Shown: piece after piece, positions 17,413-25,632 of the stretch
Position numbering within the stretch: the first letter of the stretch is position 1
How the letters are laid out: each line of letters starts with the position of its first letter
Origin: Bradyrhizobium diazoefficiens
GTDB taxonomy: Bacteria > Pseudomonadota > Alphaproteobacteria > Rhizobiales > Xanthobacteraceae
Direction: 5' to 3'
Length of the DNA: 64,000 nucleotides
NCBI RefSeq assembly: GCF_016612535.1
Contig: NZ_JAENXS010000001.1
Coordinates: 1,258,501-1,322,500, forward strand
Notes under the pieces: generated by a model
The model's database searches: none
What the model was told of the DNA's origin: nothing
Seen by the model: the letters and a program-made list of their open reading frames with translations, nothing else
Made by a program: the position numbers and the translations under genes

Positions 17413-18447
17413 TCAAAGCTCCAGCAGCCCGCCGTCCCCATTTTCGTCGGCGAATGCCAGCAGCGTGCCCTTGGCGTTCCAGGCGAGCGCAGCCACCGGC
17501 GGCGTGCCGTTGCGGCGGACCAAAATCTCCGCGCCGTCCTCCAGCCGCACCATCAGCACGGTGCCGTCGCTGTAGCCGGCGGCGAAGATGTCGTTCTTGG
17601 GGTGGCAGGCGACGACCGCCACGCGTGCCTGCAGCGGCGCGAGCATCGCGGGCTCCTTGCCCATCGGACCGTCTTTGCTGGCGAACGGCCATATGATGAC
17701 GGTGTCGGCGCCCGAGGTCGCCAGCCCCTTGCCGCCCGCGCTCCAGGACATCGAACGGACGCGGCCGGGATAGCCGGTCATGCGCATGTGCCGGTTGTCG
17801 GCGAGCCGCCAGCCGTGCAGGGCCGATTCGTGCATGGTGGTGACAAGGAATTTATTGTCCGGGCTGAAGGTGACGCCGAGATGCGATCCGGCCCAGGGCA
17901 GGAATTCGGCCGATCCCTCCATGTTCGGAAACCACAGCGTGGCGCCGTTGTAGTGGGCGATCGCGAGCCGCAGGCCCTTTGGCGCAAACGCAAGTCCGCC
18001 GACGGTCGAGGGCACCTCAAGCGATTTCTCCTCGGTCTTGCCGCTCCTGACGGTCGCCGTCTTGCCGGCCGACCAGGCGAAGGCGCCGTCCGGATGCAGC
18101 GCCACCGCGTCGATCCAGCGGCGCTTCGGGTCGGTGGCGAGCAGCGTCACCTCGCCCTTGGCGTCGAGCGACACGACCTTGCCGTCGTCGCCGCCCATGA
18201 TGAGGCGCTTGCCGTCGGAGGCGGTGGAGAGAATGCCACCGCTGTGCACGGCGACAGTGCTGATCTCACCCTTGTTGTCGGCAGAGTTGGCGTCGACGAA
18301 CGCGACATTCTCCTCACCGCCGACGAAGGCGGCGCGGGGCCCAAGGAAATGCACCGAGGTCACGCCCATGCCAAGCGTGAGCGGCTTGACGCGGTCGGTG
18401 ACGGAGACGATCGAGGCGGAATCGGGAGCGGGCGTAAACTCTTTCAT
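17413..18447 (-). CDS. WD40-repeat protein linked to the zinc operon
   Basis: 344 residues from ATG at 18447, which overlaps the COG0523 GTPase stop (ATGA), implying translational coupling. Repeated beta-propeller blades are visible, for example GGILSTASDGKRLIMGGDDG, RWIDAVALHPDGAFAWSAGK, HLGVTFSPDNKFLVTTMHES, VRSMSWSAGGKGLATSGADT, VAVVACHPKNDIFAAGYSDG and VAALAWNAKGTLLAFADENG. No signal peptide is seen, so it is cytoplasmic. Its position directly after a zinc-type GTPase suggests a scaffold role in metal delivery, which is inference. Confidence 0.8.
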   Translation of the reverse strand: MKEFTPAPDSASIVSVTDRVKPLTLGMGVTSVHFLGPRAAFVGGEENVAFVDANSADNKGEISTVAVHSGGILSTASDGKRLIMGGDDGKVVSLDAKGEVTLLATDPKRRWIDAVALHPDGAFAWSAGKTATVRSGKTEEKSLEVPSTVGGLAFAPKGLRLAIAHYNGATLWFPNMEGSAEFLPWAGSHLGVTFSPDNKFLVTTMHESALHGWRLADNRHMRMTGYPGRVRSMSWSAGGKGLATSGADTVIIWPFASKDGPMGKEPAMLAPLQARVAVVACHPKNDIFAAGYSDGTVLMVRLEDGAEILVRRNGTPPVAALAWNAKGTLLAFADENGDGGLLEL

Positions 18448-19487
18448 CGCGAGACGATGCAGCTCTCGAAGCCCGTGCGAATGAGCTCTTCCGGCAACTC
18501 GCGGCCGATGAAGACCAGACGGCTCTCGCGCGGCTCGTCGTCCTTCCATTTCCGCTGATGGTTGCCCTCCAGCATCATGTGGACGCCCTGGAAAACGTAG
18601 CGGTCGTCGTCGTCGTGGAAGGCAAGAATGCCCTTGGAGCGCAGGATCTTGCCGCCCTCAACCTGAACCAGGTTCTGCAGCCAGGGCATGAACACGTTCG
18701 GATCGAGCGGCTTGTCGGTCTTGAGCGACAGCGACTGCATGTCCTCGTCGTGATAGTGCTTCAGGCCGTGGCCGTGATCATGATCGTGCCCGTGATTGTG
18801 GTGATGATCATGGTCGTGGTCATGATCGTCGACCTCCAGAAAGTCCGGCTCGATGTCGAGGATGCGGTCGAGATCGAACGCACCGCGGTCGAGCACGTCG
18901 GCCAGCGCGACCGAGCAGCGCTCGGTGCGGTGCAGTTTCGCATAGGGGTTGATGCCGCGGATACGGGCCTCGACCTCGGCAAGCTCCGGCTTGGTGACGA
19001 GATCGGTCTTGTTCAGCACGATGACGTCGGCAAACGCGATCTGGTTCTTGGCTTCGGGCGCGTCCTTGAGCCGGTCAGACAGCCATTTGGCGTCAGCGAC
19101 CGTGACCACCGCATCGAGCCGCGCATTCTTTTGCACGTCCTCGTCGACGAAGAAGGTCTGGGCGACCGGCGCCGGATCCGCAAGGCCGGTGGTTTCGACG
19201 ATGATGGCGTCGAACTTGCCCTTGCGCTTCATCAACCCGTCCAGGATGCGGACGAGGTCGCCACGCACGGTGCAGCAGATGCAGCCGTTGTTCATCTCGA
19301 ACACTTCCTCATCGGCGCCGATGATGAGGTCGTTGTCGATGCCGATCTCGCCGAATTCGTTGACGATGACAGCGTATTTCTTGCCGTGGTTCTCCGACAG
19401 GATGCGGTTCAACAGCGTGGTCTTGCCGGCACCGAGATAGCCGGTCAGGACGGTCACGGGAATTTTGGAGGCGGTCGCTTCAGACAT
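18444..19487 (-). CDS. COG0523 (CobW-like) GTPase, putative zinc metallochaperone
   Basis: 347 residues from ATG at 19487 with GGAG upstream. Walker A is GYLGAGKT (residues 16-23). The metal-binding CxCC motif appears as GCICC (68-72), NKTD is the guanine-specificity motif, and a long His/Asp-rich segment (from VDDHDHDHDHHH to HGLKHYHDED) lies between the GTPase and the C-terminal domain. Proteins of this type (ZigA/ZagA group) move zinc to client proteins when zinc is scarce. The gene follows znuA by 52 bp in the same direction, placing it under the Zur-type box at 22296. Confidence 0.9.
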   Translation of the reverse strand: MSEATASKIPVTVLTGYLGAGKTTLLNRILSENHGKKYAVIVNEFGEIGIDNDLIIGADEEVFEMNNGCICCTVRGDLVRILDGLMKRKGKFDAIIVETTGLADPAPVAQTFFVDEDVQKNARLDAVVTVADAKWLSDRLKDAPEAKNQIAFADVIVLNKTDLVTKPELAEVEARIRGINPYAKLHRTERCSVALADVLDRGAFDLDRILDIEPDFLEVDDHDHDHDHHHNHGHDHDHGHGLKHYHDEDMQSLSLKTDKPLDPNVFMPWLQNLVQVEGGKILRSKGILAFHDDDDRYVFQGVHMMLEGNHQRKWKDDEPRESRLVFIGRELPEELIRTGFESCIVSR

Positions 19488-19539
19488 AGGAACTCCGGGG
19501 TCGGCTGGTCGCGCGACGCAAGGCGGGGTGGCCCCTGCC

Positions 19540-20403
19540 CTAATGGTCAAGCGCACTGGTCAGGGCCTTTATATTGTGCCTGACCATATCAATGTAAGTG
19601 GGTGCAGGCCCCTTTTCGCCGGTCAAACCGTCCGAAATCAGGGTCCCGCCGACCTTGGCGCCGGTCTCGGCCGCGATCCGCCGGATCAGGCGGTCATCGC
19701 TGATATTTTCCAGGAAAACGGCCGGGATTTTCTGGGCCTTGATCTGGCCGATGATACCAGCGATGTCCCGCGCGCTGGGCTCGGTTTCGGTGGAGACGCC
19801 CAGGGGAGCGATGAACTGGATTCCGTATTCGGCGGCGAAATAGCCGAAGGCATCATGGGTGGAGATCACCTTGCGCCGTTCGGGCGGGATCTTGGCCACG
19901 GCCTCGCGGACCTCGCGGTCGAGCGCCTCGAGCTTTTCCAGATAGGCCTTGGCCTGGGCGCGGAAGAGCTCGGCATCGTCGGGGTCAGCCGCGGCCAGCG
20001 CGTTGGCGATATCAGTCACATAGATTTTCGCGTTAGGGACGGACTGCCAGGCGTGGGGATCGGCGGCCGAGCCGAGCTTGAGCGGCGCGATCTCGGTGCT
20101 CGCGGTCACGACCGTTGCCTTGCTGCCGGAGGACTGTACGAGACGCGGCAGCCAGCCCTCCAGCCCGAGCCCGTTGACGATGACGAGTTTTGCGTCCGCG
20201 ATCCGCTTCGCATCTGATGGGGCCGGCGTGTAGACGTGGACGTCGCTGTCGGGGCCGACCAGCGTCGTGACCTTGACCCGGTCGCCGCCGATGGTGCGGA
20301 CGAAATCGCCGAGGATCGTGAAGCTCGCGACGACGTTCAGCCGCTCGGCGGCGTGCAGCGGCGAGCCAATCAGCAGGAGCACGCAAAGCAGGAGACGCTG
20401 CAT
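19540..20403 (-). CDS. znuA: Zinc/manganese ABC transporter periplasmic binding protein (ZnuA/TroA type)
   Basis: 287 residues from ATG at 20403, preceded by GGAAG; a GTG at 20409 overlaps the znuB stop. The signal peptide is MQRLLLCVLLLIGSPLHA. Metal ligands expected for cluster A-I proteins appear in DSDVHVYTPAPSDAK, ADPHAWQSVPN and ISTHDAFGYFAAEYG. It lacks the long His-rich loop of enterobacterial ZnuA, so Zn versus Mn specificity is not settled by the protein alone. The Zur-type operator and the COG0523 partner favour zinc. Confidence 0.88.
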   Translation of the reverse strand: MQRLLLCVLLLIGSPLHAAERLNVVASFTILGDFVRTIGGDRVKVTTLVGPDSDVHVYTPAPSDAKRIADAKLVIVNGLGLEGWLPRLVQSSGSKATVVTASTEIAPLKLGSAADPHAWQSVPNAKIYVTDIANALAAADPDDAELFRAQAKAYLEKLEALDREVREAVAKIPPERRKVISTHDAFGYFAAEYGIQFIAPLGVSTETEPSARDIAGIIGQIKAQKIPAVFLENISDDRLIRRIAAETGAKVGGTLISDGLTGEKGPAPTYIDMVRHNIKALTSALDH

Positions 20404-20405
20404 CG

Positions 20406-21275
20406 TCACGCTTCCAGATGCCGGCCGGGAAAAAGCTGCCGGACGATCCCGCCGACACGACCGAACAGGACGGAAACGATGTAGAGCATCGTCGCCACCA
20501 GAATGATCGCAGGCCCCGACGGCACGCGGGTCTGGAACGACAGCACCAGCCCGGCATAGCCCGAGACGGCGGCGGCAACGACCGCAATGCAGATCATGGC
20601 GGTGAGATCGCGCGACCAGAACCGCGCAATGCCCGCTGGCAGGATCATCAGGCCTACGGCCAGCAACGTGCCGAGCGCCTGAAAGCCGTTGACCAGATTG
20701 ATCACGACCAACGCGAGGAAGGCGAGATGCGCAGGCCCGCCGGCGCGGCTGACGGTGCGCAGGAACAGGGGATCGACACTCTCGATCACCAGGGGGCGAT
20801 AGATCACCGCAAGCACCAGCAGCGTGACCGTGGCGTTGAAGGCCACCACCAGCAGCGTCTGATCATCCATCGCGAGGATGTTGCCGAACAGCACGTGCAG
20901 CAGGTCGATATTGGTGCCCTTAATCGAGACGATAGTGACGCCCAGCGCCAGCGAGGCCAGATAGAAGGTCGCGAGTGAAGCGTCCTCCTTCAGCCCGGTC
21001 GAGCGCGCGACGACGCCGGCGAGGATCGCGACCGCAAAACCTGCGATCAGACCGCCTGCGGCCATCGCGAACAAATTGAGGCCGGAGAGCAGGAAGCCGA
21101 CCGCCGCCCCCGGCAGGATCGCATGCGCCATGGCGTCGCCGACGAGACTCATTCGCCGCAACATCAGGAACACGCCGATCGGCGCACCGGCCAGCGACAG
21201 CGCGATCACGGCGGCGAGCGCGCGTCGCATGAACTCGAATTCGGTGAACGGACCGATCAGCGCGTCATAGACCAT
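20406..21275 (-). CDS. znuB: Zinc ABC transporter permease
   Basis: 289 residues with seven to nine hydrophobic helices. Family features include MRRALAAVIALSLAGAPIGVFLMLRRMSLVGDAMAHAILPG (residues about 15-55), a signature of ABC-3 metal permeases, and VNLVNGFQALGTLLAVGLMILPA. It starts 6 bp after znuC and its stop overlaps the possible GTG start of znuA, giving tight coupling. Read as ATG at 21275; the ribosome site is weak, consistent with translational coupling. Confidence 0.92.
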   Translation of the reverse strand: MVYDALIGPFTEFEFMRRALAAVIALSLAGAPIGVFLMLRRMSLVGDAMAHAILPGAAVGFLLSGLNLFAMAAGGLIAGFAVAILAGVVARSTGLKEDASLATFYLASLALGVTIVSIKGTNIDLLHVLFGNILAMDDQTLLVVAFNATVTLLVLAVIYRPLVIESVDPLFLRTVSRAGGPAHLAFLALVVINLVNGFQALGTLLAVGLMILPAGIARFWSRDLTAMICIAVVAAAVSGYAGLVLSFQTRVPSGPAIILVATMLYIVSVLFGRVGGIVRQLFPGRHLEA

Positions 21276-21281
21276 CTGTTA

Positions 21282-22037
21282 TTACGCCGCCCGCGAGCGA
21301 GCATCGTCGGCTGCACAGGCAGCCGCGCTGTCGTCGAACGCCTCGCACATACGCATCGCGACCAGCAGGTTTTCCGGTGTCAGCACCTCCGCCGTCGGTC
21401 CCCAGGCCACGGGGCCGCGCGCCAGCACCAAGGTCTCGGCGAAGTGGGCGCGCACCATCTCCATGTCGTGCAGCGCGGCGAGCACGGTACGGCCCTCGCC
21501 GTGCCAGTGTTTCACCAGCGCCAGCAGATCGACCGTGGTCTTGCTGTCGATGGCGTTGAAGGGCTCGTCGAGCACGATCAGCCGCGCGTCCTGGAGCAGC
21601 ACGCGCGCGAACAGCACGCGCTGCATCTGTCCGCCGGAGAGCGTGCCGATCGGACGGTTCTCGAAGCCATTGAGGCCCACGGACGCAATCGCGCGCAGGA
21701 TTTTTTCGCGCGCGACCCTGCCAATGCCGCCGAACAGGCCGGTCCCGCGCCACAGCCCGGTGCTGACAAAATCGAACACCGAAATCGGGAAGGTGCGATC
21801 GATCTCCGCGCTCTGCGGCAGATAGGCGATGTCCCTGGCATCAAGCCCGCCGAGATGGATGCTGCCGTCCAGCGGCTTGAGGATGCCGACGATGCCGCGC
21901 AGCAGCGTCGACTTGCCGGCGCCATTCGGACCGATCACGGCGACGAGCGCACCGGAAGCGACCTCGCCGTCGAGGTGGTGCACGGCCGGATGGCGGTCAT
22001 AGCCGAGCGTGACGTTGTGGAAGTGCACGGCCGCCAT
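21282..22037 (-). CDS. znuC: Zinc ABC transporter ATP-binding protein
   Basis: 251 residues from ATG at 22037, which has GAGG five to six bases upstream; a GTG at 22043 overlaps the stop of the preceding small gene. Walker A is GPNGAGKST, the ABC signature LSGGQMQRV, and Walker B LIVLDEP followed by H-loop ALHD. It pairs with ZnuB and ZnuA. The extended C-terminus (MRMCEAFDDSAAACAADDARSRAA) carries two Cys and is unlike the core family. Confidence 0.93.
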   Translation of the reverse strand: MAAVHFHNVTLGYDRHPAVHHLDGEVASGALVAVIGPNGAGKSTLLRGIVGILKPLDGSIHLGGLDARDIAYLPQSAEIDRTFPISVFDFVSTGLWRGTGLFGGIGRVAREKILRAIASVGLNGFENRPIGTLSGGQMQRVLFARVLLQDARLIVLDEPFNAIDSKTTVDLLALVKHWHGEGRTVLAALHDMEMVRAHFAETLVLARGPVAWGPTAEVLTPENLLVAMRMCEAFDDSAAACAADDARSRAA

Positions 22038-22039
22038 TG

Positions 22040-22288
22040 TCACCTCATCGCCAGGAAGACCACGCCCCAGAGCACGACGCAGACGGCCAGTGCAGCCGCG
22101 AGGCGGCCAGCCAGGGTCATGCGCAGGATCGACCAGGGCGCGTCTTGGGCCGGATGCGGCGAGGCCGCATCGTGGACATGGGCGTGGCTGTGGTCGTGGC
22201 CGTGCGAATGCCCGTGGGCGTGGGAATGCTCATGGGAATGGCCATGCGCTTGGTCGTGGTGATAGGGCTTGGACGCGGCGGGAACCAT
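22040..22288 (-). CDS. Small His-rich single-span membrane protein heading the zinc operon
   Basis: 82 residues from ATG at 22288. Sixteen His lie in the first 45 residues, mostly in a HxH pattern with Ser, Ala, Gly and Asp (from PYHHDQ to HVHDAA). A transmembrane helix follows (about residues 60-80, LAAALAVCVVLWGVVFLA). The stop overlaps the GTG upstream of znuC. The protein could buffer or hand over zinc and may replace the His loop missing from ZnuA (inference). An in-frame ATG at 22312 is possible, with AGGGG upstream, but it lies inside the Zur-type palindrome. Confidence 0.7.
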   Translation of the reverse strand: MVPAASKPYHHDQAHGHSHEHSHAHGHSHGHDHSHAHVHDAASPHPAQDAPWSILRMTLAGRLAAALAVCVVLWGVVFLAMR

Positions 22289-22295
22289 GCCAAGG

Positions 22296-22324
22296 ATGTT
22301 ATAATATAACATTGCCCCTGTCCA
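22296..22324 (-). promoter_or_regulatory. Zur-type box over the zinc-operon promoter
   Basis: ATGTTATAATATAACAT (22296-22312) is a 17-bp palindrome, perfect except for its unavoidable central base, and matches the known Zur operator core ATGTTAT-N-ATAACAT. On the minus strand a -35-like TGGACA (22324-22319) is followed by 17 bp and TAACAT (22301-22296), so the box covers the promoter from the spacer through the -10. Zn-Zur binding would block transcription of the His-rich protein, znuCBA, COG0523 and WD40 genes. Confidence 0.85.
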
Positions 22325-22511
22325 CGCCGGGCTCAGGGCTTGCCCGATCACCATCGCGAGGGCGGCGGACACGGAAGGTTTCTGCCAACGGCCTGGGTCG
22401 ACCGGAGGGGATGCCCTTCTGATTAAGGGCGCCGCCGAGGTGGTGCAAACGGAACAATGACAGACCCGTGCGCGCGCCGCGCAGGGCTGGTTCGGCGAAT
22501 TCCGCACAGCA

Positions 22512-22539
22512 AAAAGGCGGCCGCGCATGCGGCCGCCTT
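22512..22539 (-). terminator. Rho-independent terminator of sodB
   Basis: A perfect 12-bp stem, AAAGGCGGCCGC and its complement, encloses a four-base loop and is followed on the minus strand by TTTTT. It lies 30 bp after the sodB stop. Confidence 0.88.
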
Positions 22540-22569
22540 TCCCGATTTCGTCAGTCCGAGGGCGGCGAC

Positions 22570-23166
22570 TTATGCCTTTTCGAACAGGGACTCGACGTAT
22601 TCCCAGTTCACGAGGTTCTCGACGAACGCCTTGAGATAGTCGGGGCGGCGGTTGCGATAATCGATGTAGTAGGAGTGCTCCCAGACGTCGCAGCCGAGGA
22701 TCGGGGTGGCGCCGTGCACCAGCGGATTCTCGCCGTTCGGGGTCTTGGCAATTTCGAGCTTGCCGTTCTTGACCTGGAGCCAGCACCAGCCGGAGCCGAA
22801 CTGGCCAACGCCGGCCGCCTGGAAGTCGGTCTTGAACTTCTCGAAGCCGCCGAGATCTTCTTTGATCTTCGTCTCGAGCTTGCCCGGCAGCTTGGTGCCG
22901 CCGCCATTGGGCTTCATCCAGCTCCAGAAGTGGATGTGGTTGTAGTGCTGTCCGGCATTGTTGAACACCGCGGGGTTCTTGCCGAACGAGCCCTTGACGA
23001 TCTCCTCAAGGGACTTGCCTTCCCATTCGGTGCCCTTGAGCGCGTTGTTGCCGTTGGTGACGTAGGCCTGATGATGCTTGTCGTGGTGGAATTCCAGCGT
23101 CTCCTTCGACATGAACTGGCCGAGGGCGTCATAGGCGTAAGGGAGTGGGGGCAGCGTGAATGTCAT
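22570..23166 (-). CDS. sodB: Superoxide dismutase, Fe-type
   Basis: 198 residues from ATG at 23166 (MTFTLPPLPYAYDALGQFMS). Metal ligands are in LEFHHDKHHQAY (His), FNNAGQHYNHIHFWSWM (His) and DVWEHSYYIDY (Asp, His). The Gln of FNNAGQ sits at the position diagnostic of Fe enzymes, and the Mn-type Gln later in the chain is absent (TPNGENPL), so Fe is favoured, though cambialistic use cannot be excluded. No signal peptide, so cytoplasmic. A perfect EcfG-type promoter (23200-23225) lies upstream, linking it to the general stress response encoded at 39-41 kb. Confidence 0.93.
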   Translation of the reverse strand: MTFTLPPLPYAYDALGQFMSKETLEFHHDKHHQAYVTNGNNALKGTEWEGKSLEEIVKGSFGKNPAVFNNAGQHYNHIHFWSWMKPNGGGTKLPGKLETKIKEDLGGFEKFKTDFQAAGVGQFGSGWCWLQVKNGKLEIAKTPNGENPLVHGATPILGCDVWEHSYYIDYRNRRPDYLKAFVENLVNWEYVESLFEKA

Positions 23167-23199
23167 GGGTTCTTGTCCGCAACTGGTGGGGAACGTTCT

Positions 23200-23225
23200 A
23201 ACGGTCACCCCTTATAGAAGGTTCC
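23200..23225 (-). promoter_or_regulatory. EcfG-type promoter of sodB
   Basis: On the minus strand GGAAC (23225-23221) is followed by exactly 17 bp and CGTT (23203-23200), the consensus of the alphaproteobacterial general-stress sigma factor EcfG. The -10 ends 33 bp before the sodB start. Confidence 0.7.
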
Positions 23226-23414
23226 TGCGCCGTTAAATACCGCCAATTTGCGAAAAGCCATGATGCGATCGCGTGGACCGATTGCACAACTTCGCCGCCG
23301 GCAGTTGGATGTTCACCCGAGTGTTGGGTACGCGCCCTGCAAAATATCATTGCCTTTGAAGCGCTTATGACAGAACGAATGCATCACGCAGCCCGGGACG
23401 CACAAGGCAGAGCC

Positions 23415-23942
23415 ATGAGCATCGAAATCGACATCCTGAACGGCGACGCCTCGTGGGCGATCGCGAAGCCGCTGCATCAGGCGGTGTGGGGACCACAGAT
23501 CGTCGAGAAGCTGCCCTGGGGGCACGTCAAATGGGCCAATGCCGATTTGCGCGTGCTGATCGAGACGCCCGAGGACGGCCTCGTCTGTCATGTCGGCATC
23601 TATTTCCGCACAGCCACCTGGAATGGACAGAAAGTGCATATCGGCGGCATCGGCGGGGTCTGCACGCGCGAGGATCGCCGCAACCGCGGCTATGCGACCA
23701 TGGCGATCGACGCGGCGGTGCATACCATGCGCGCCAACGAGGCGGTCCGCTTCGCGTTGCTGTTCTGCGAGCCGCACAATGTCGCGTTCTACGAGGCCCG
23801 CAAATGGCAAGCCTTCAAGGGCGAGGTCTATTGCGAGCAGCCGGAGGGGCGAATCCGCTTCGACCACATGGCGCCTTACGTGTTCGACATCGTCCGCGCG
23901 CCAACGCTCGGCACCATCGATCTCTGCGGCCTGCCCTGGTGA
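23415..23942 (+). CDS. GNAT-family acetyltransferase (AAC(2')-like fold)
   Basis: 175 residues from ATG at 23415, preceded by AAGGCAG; an earlier in-frame ATG at 23367 has no good site. The acetyl-CoA loop is in IGGIGGVCTREDRRNRGYAT (residues about 74-93), followed by MAIDAAVHTMRANEAVRFALL and NVAFYEARKW. The arrangement with a central GGVCT strand resembles aminoglycoside 2'-N-acetyltransferases, but the substrate is unknown. It is divergent from sodB. Confidence 0.75.
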   Translation: MSIEIDILNGDASWAIAKPLHQAVWGPQIVEKLPWGHVKWANADLRVLIETPEDGLVCHVGIYFRTATWNGQKVHIGGIGGVCTREDRRNRGYATMAIDAAVHTMRANEAVRFALLFCEPHNVAFYEARKWQAFKGEVYCEQPEGRIRFDHMAPYVFDIVRAPTLGTIDLCGLPW

Positions 23943-24043
23943 GAATTTCACTGGGGCAAATGAGCGCAGGGATGTGATTCCATCAGGCGTTGCACTATCC
24001 GAATATGCTGCTATTGGAGGCGCCTCCATTCCGAGGCCCTTCC

Positions 24044-24484
24044 ATGTCCCGCAGATTTGCCGCTCTCACCGTCCTCCTGGCCGCTCTGTCCGGCGCGACC
24101 GCCGCCAATGCGCAGAGTGCTGACGCAAGCGGGATCTGGCTGACCCAGGCGGGTGATGCCCGCGTCAAAATCAGCAAATGCGGTGGCGGCATTTGCGGAA
24201 TCATCGCCTGGCTGCGCGAACCTTACGACACCGCGACCGGCCAGCCCGCCACCGACAGCAAGAACCCCAATCCCGCGCTTGCCAGGCGTCCGATGATCGG
24301 ACTGCCGCTGTTCTCCGGCATGCAACCGTCGGGGCCGAACAAATGGTCGGGCCAGATTTACAATGCCGACGACGGCAGCAATTATGCCAGTAGCGTCACC
24401 GTGATGGGCGCAGAGACGTTGCGCGTCGAAGGCTGCGTCGGCGCGCTCTGCGGCGGCGAGACCTGGACGCGCGCGGGCCGCTAA
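24044..24484 (+). CDS. DUF2147 secreted protein
   Basis: 146 residues from ATG at 24044 with GAGG eight bases upstream. The signal peptide is MSRRFAALTVLLAALSGATAANA. The mature part has the DUF2147 pattern: ASGIWLTQAGDARVKISKCGGGICGIIAWL, PMIGLPLFSGMQPSGPNKWSG and YNADDGSNYASSVTVMGAETLRVEGC. Four Cys (two in KCGGGICG, two in GCVGALCGG) probably form disulfides. The role is unknown. Its TAA stop overlaps the TAG stop of the convergent DUF3095 gene. A 14-bp palindrome TGGAGGCGCCTCCA lies at 24015-24028. Confidence 0.83.
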   Translation: MSRRFAALTVLLAALSGATAANAQSADASGIWLTQAGDARVKISKCGGGICGIIAWLREPYDTATGQPATDSKNPNPALARRPMIGLPLFSGMQPSGPNKWSGQIYNADDGSNYASSVTVMGAETLRVEGCVGALCGGETWTRAGR

Positions 24485-25632
24485 GTCGCGGCCGCCATCA
24501 TCGCCTTGAGCGCCGTTGCTGCAGAGGCGTAGCCGCCGCGGGCACCATCGATGAAATGCACGTGGTCGCTGCGCAGCGCCGAGGGCGTGAAGCAGGTCAT
24601 CATCGCGGCATCCTGCTGATAGAGGCCGTAGCGAACGACGCCGTCGCGCGCAGCCGCCGCGAGACGATCGCTCAGAGCGCGCTCAAGTTCCGGCGTGCAG
24701 TCGAGGATCATGCGCAGGCCGTCGTCGTATTTGCGGAAGTCGGAATTCTCGACCACCTGGCGCTTATAGACTTTTGGCAGGAAGCCGCCGATCTTGATGT
24801 CGAAGCGCATCAGGACGTATGCGAAAAACGTATAGGCGAGCAGGCTGGCGCGGCGCTTGAACAACGATCCTCCGCGGATCGCCCGCGCCTCGTAGTCCAG
24901 GCCCTGCGGCGGCCATTTCAACGGCGGTCCCTGCGGCGGCACGGGACGGCCGGCATCCGGACTGCGCTCGACGAGATGGATGATGTCCTCGATCACCTTG
25001 CGGAAGGCCAGCGGGTCGGCGCCGCCCGCCGGCATCACCAGCACCGATAGGATCAGTCCGCGCGAAGCTGGAATCACCTCGAAACGGCAGGACAGGCCGG
25101 AGAGATCGGGCTGCGTGCCCGCGGGCGCTTCCGTGACCGCGAACTCACCACGCTTCATCGCGGCGTCGGCCCAGGCGAGCCCGCCGCCGGAGAACATCGC
25201 ATAGGACAGATTGGCCGACGGACCGAAGCGTGCGACGCGCACGTCCAGTCCCTGCGCGCGGATGGCGCTCACCGGCACCAGCGCGACGCGCATTTTCAGT
25301 TCGAGATCCTCCCGCACCCAGGTCGCGGTCGCGGCCAAAGCTTCACGAGCAGCGTCGAGATCGGACGGCGCGACCGCAAAACTTGCCCCGTCGCCACCGA
25401 ACACGAAGGGAAATTCGCGTCCCTCCAGCGCATTCGTCACGGCTGCGATCACCGCGGCCCCGGCCATGTTGACCGCCTTATAACGCTGCGCCGCGATCGC
25501 CTTGGTGGAATCGACGATGTCGGCAACGCCGATGCTCCAGTCCTCGGGGAGCGGCGAATAGAGCTTGGGCTCCATCAGGCTGGTGAAGCCGCGGAAAACG
25601 GGGATGCTGCCGTAAAAGGATGAGGCTGCCAT
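24481..25632 (-). CDS. DUF3095 protein (class III cyclase-like fold)
   Basis: 383 residues from ATG at 25632 (MAASSFYGSIPVFRGFTSLM). The N-terminal half resembles class III nucleotidyl cyclases: WSIGVADIVDSTKAIAAQRYKAVNMAGA (the metal-binding D-x-x-x-S-T-K pattern, Asp near residue 38) and FPFVFGGDGASFAVAP. Catalytic residues for purine recognition cannot be assigned, so activity is uncertain. The C-terminal half contains LLAYTFFAYVLMRFDIKIGG and VVENSDFRKYDDGLRMILDC, typical of DUF3095. The product is probably cytoplasmic or peripheral. Confidence 0.8.
   Translation of the reverse strand: MAASSFYGSIPVFRGFTSLMEPKLYSPLPEDWSIGVADIVDSTKAIAAQRYKAVNMAGAAVIAAVTNALEGREFPFVFGGDGASFAVAPSDLDAAREALAATATWVREDLELKMRVALVPVSAIRAQGLDVRVARFGPSANLSYAMFSGGGLAWADAAMKRGEFAVTEAPAGTQPDLSGLSCRFEVIPASRGLILSVLVMPAGGADPLAFRKVIEDIIHLVERSPDAGRPVPPQGPPLKWPPQGLDYEARAIRGGSLFKRRASLLAYTFFAYVLMRFDIKIGGFLPKVYKRQVVENSDFRKYDDGLRMILDCTPELERALSDRLAAAARDGVVRYGLYQQDAAMMTCFTPSALRSDHVHFIDGARGGYASAATALKAMMAAAT

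Noticed and set aside
18780..18835. His/Asp-coding repeats in the COG0523 gene and similar stretches at 5235-5385 and 22170-22260 looked like DNA tandem repeats
   Set aside because: They are codon-level repeats of His-rich protein loops, not a repeat array.
22325..22511. Open minus-strand frame upstream of the His-rich protein (HCSVCTTSAAPL…)
   Set aside because: It lies upstream of the Zur promoter, has no ribosome site or family resemblance, and the promoter position argues that it is not part of the operon.
24015..24028. Perfect 14-bp palindrome TGGAGGCGCCTCCA before the DUF2147 gene
   Set aside because: Self-complementary GC-rich words of this size are expected by chance, and no partner copy or regulator was seen; noted only within the gene entry.
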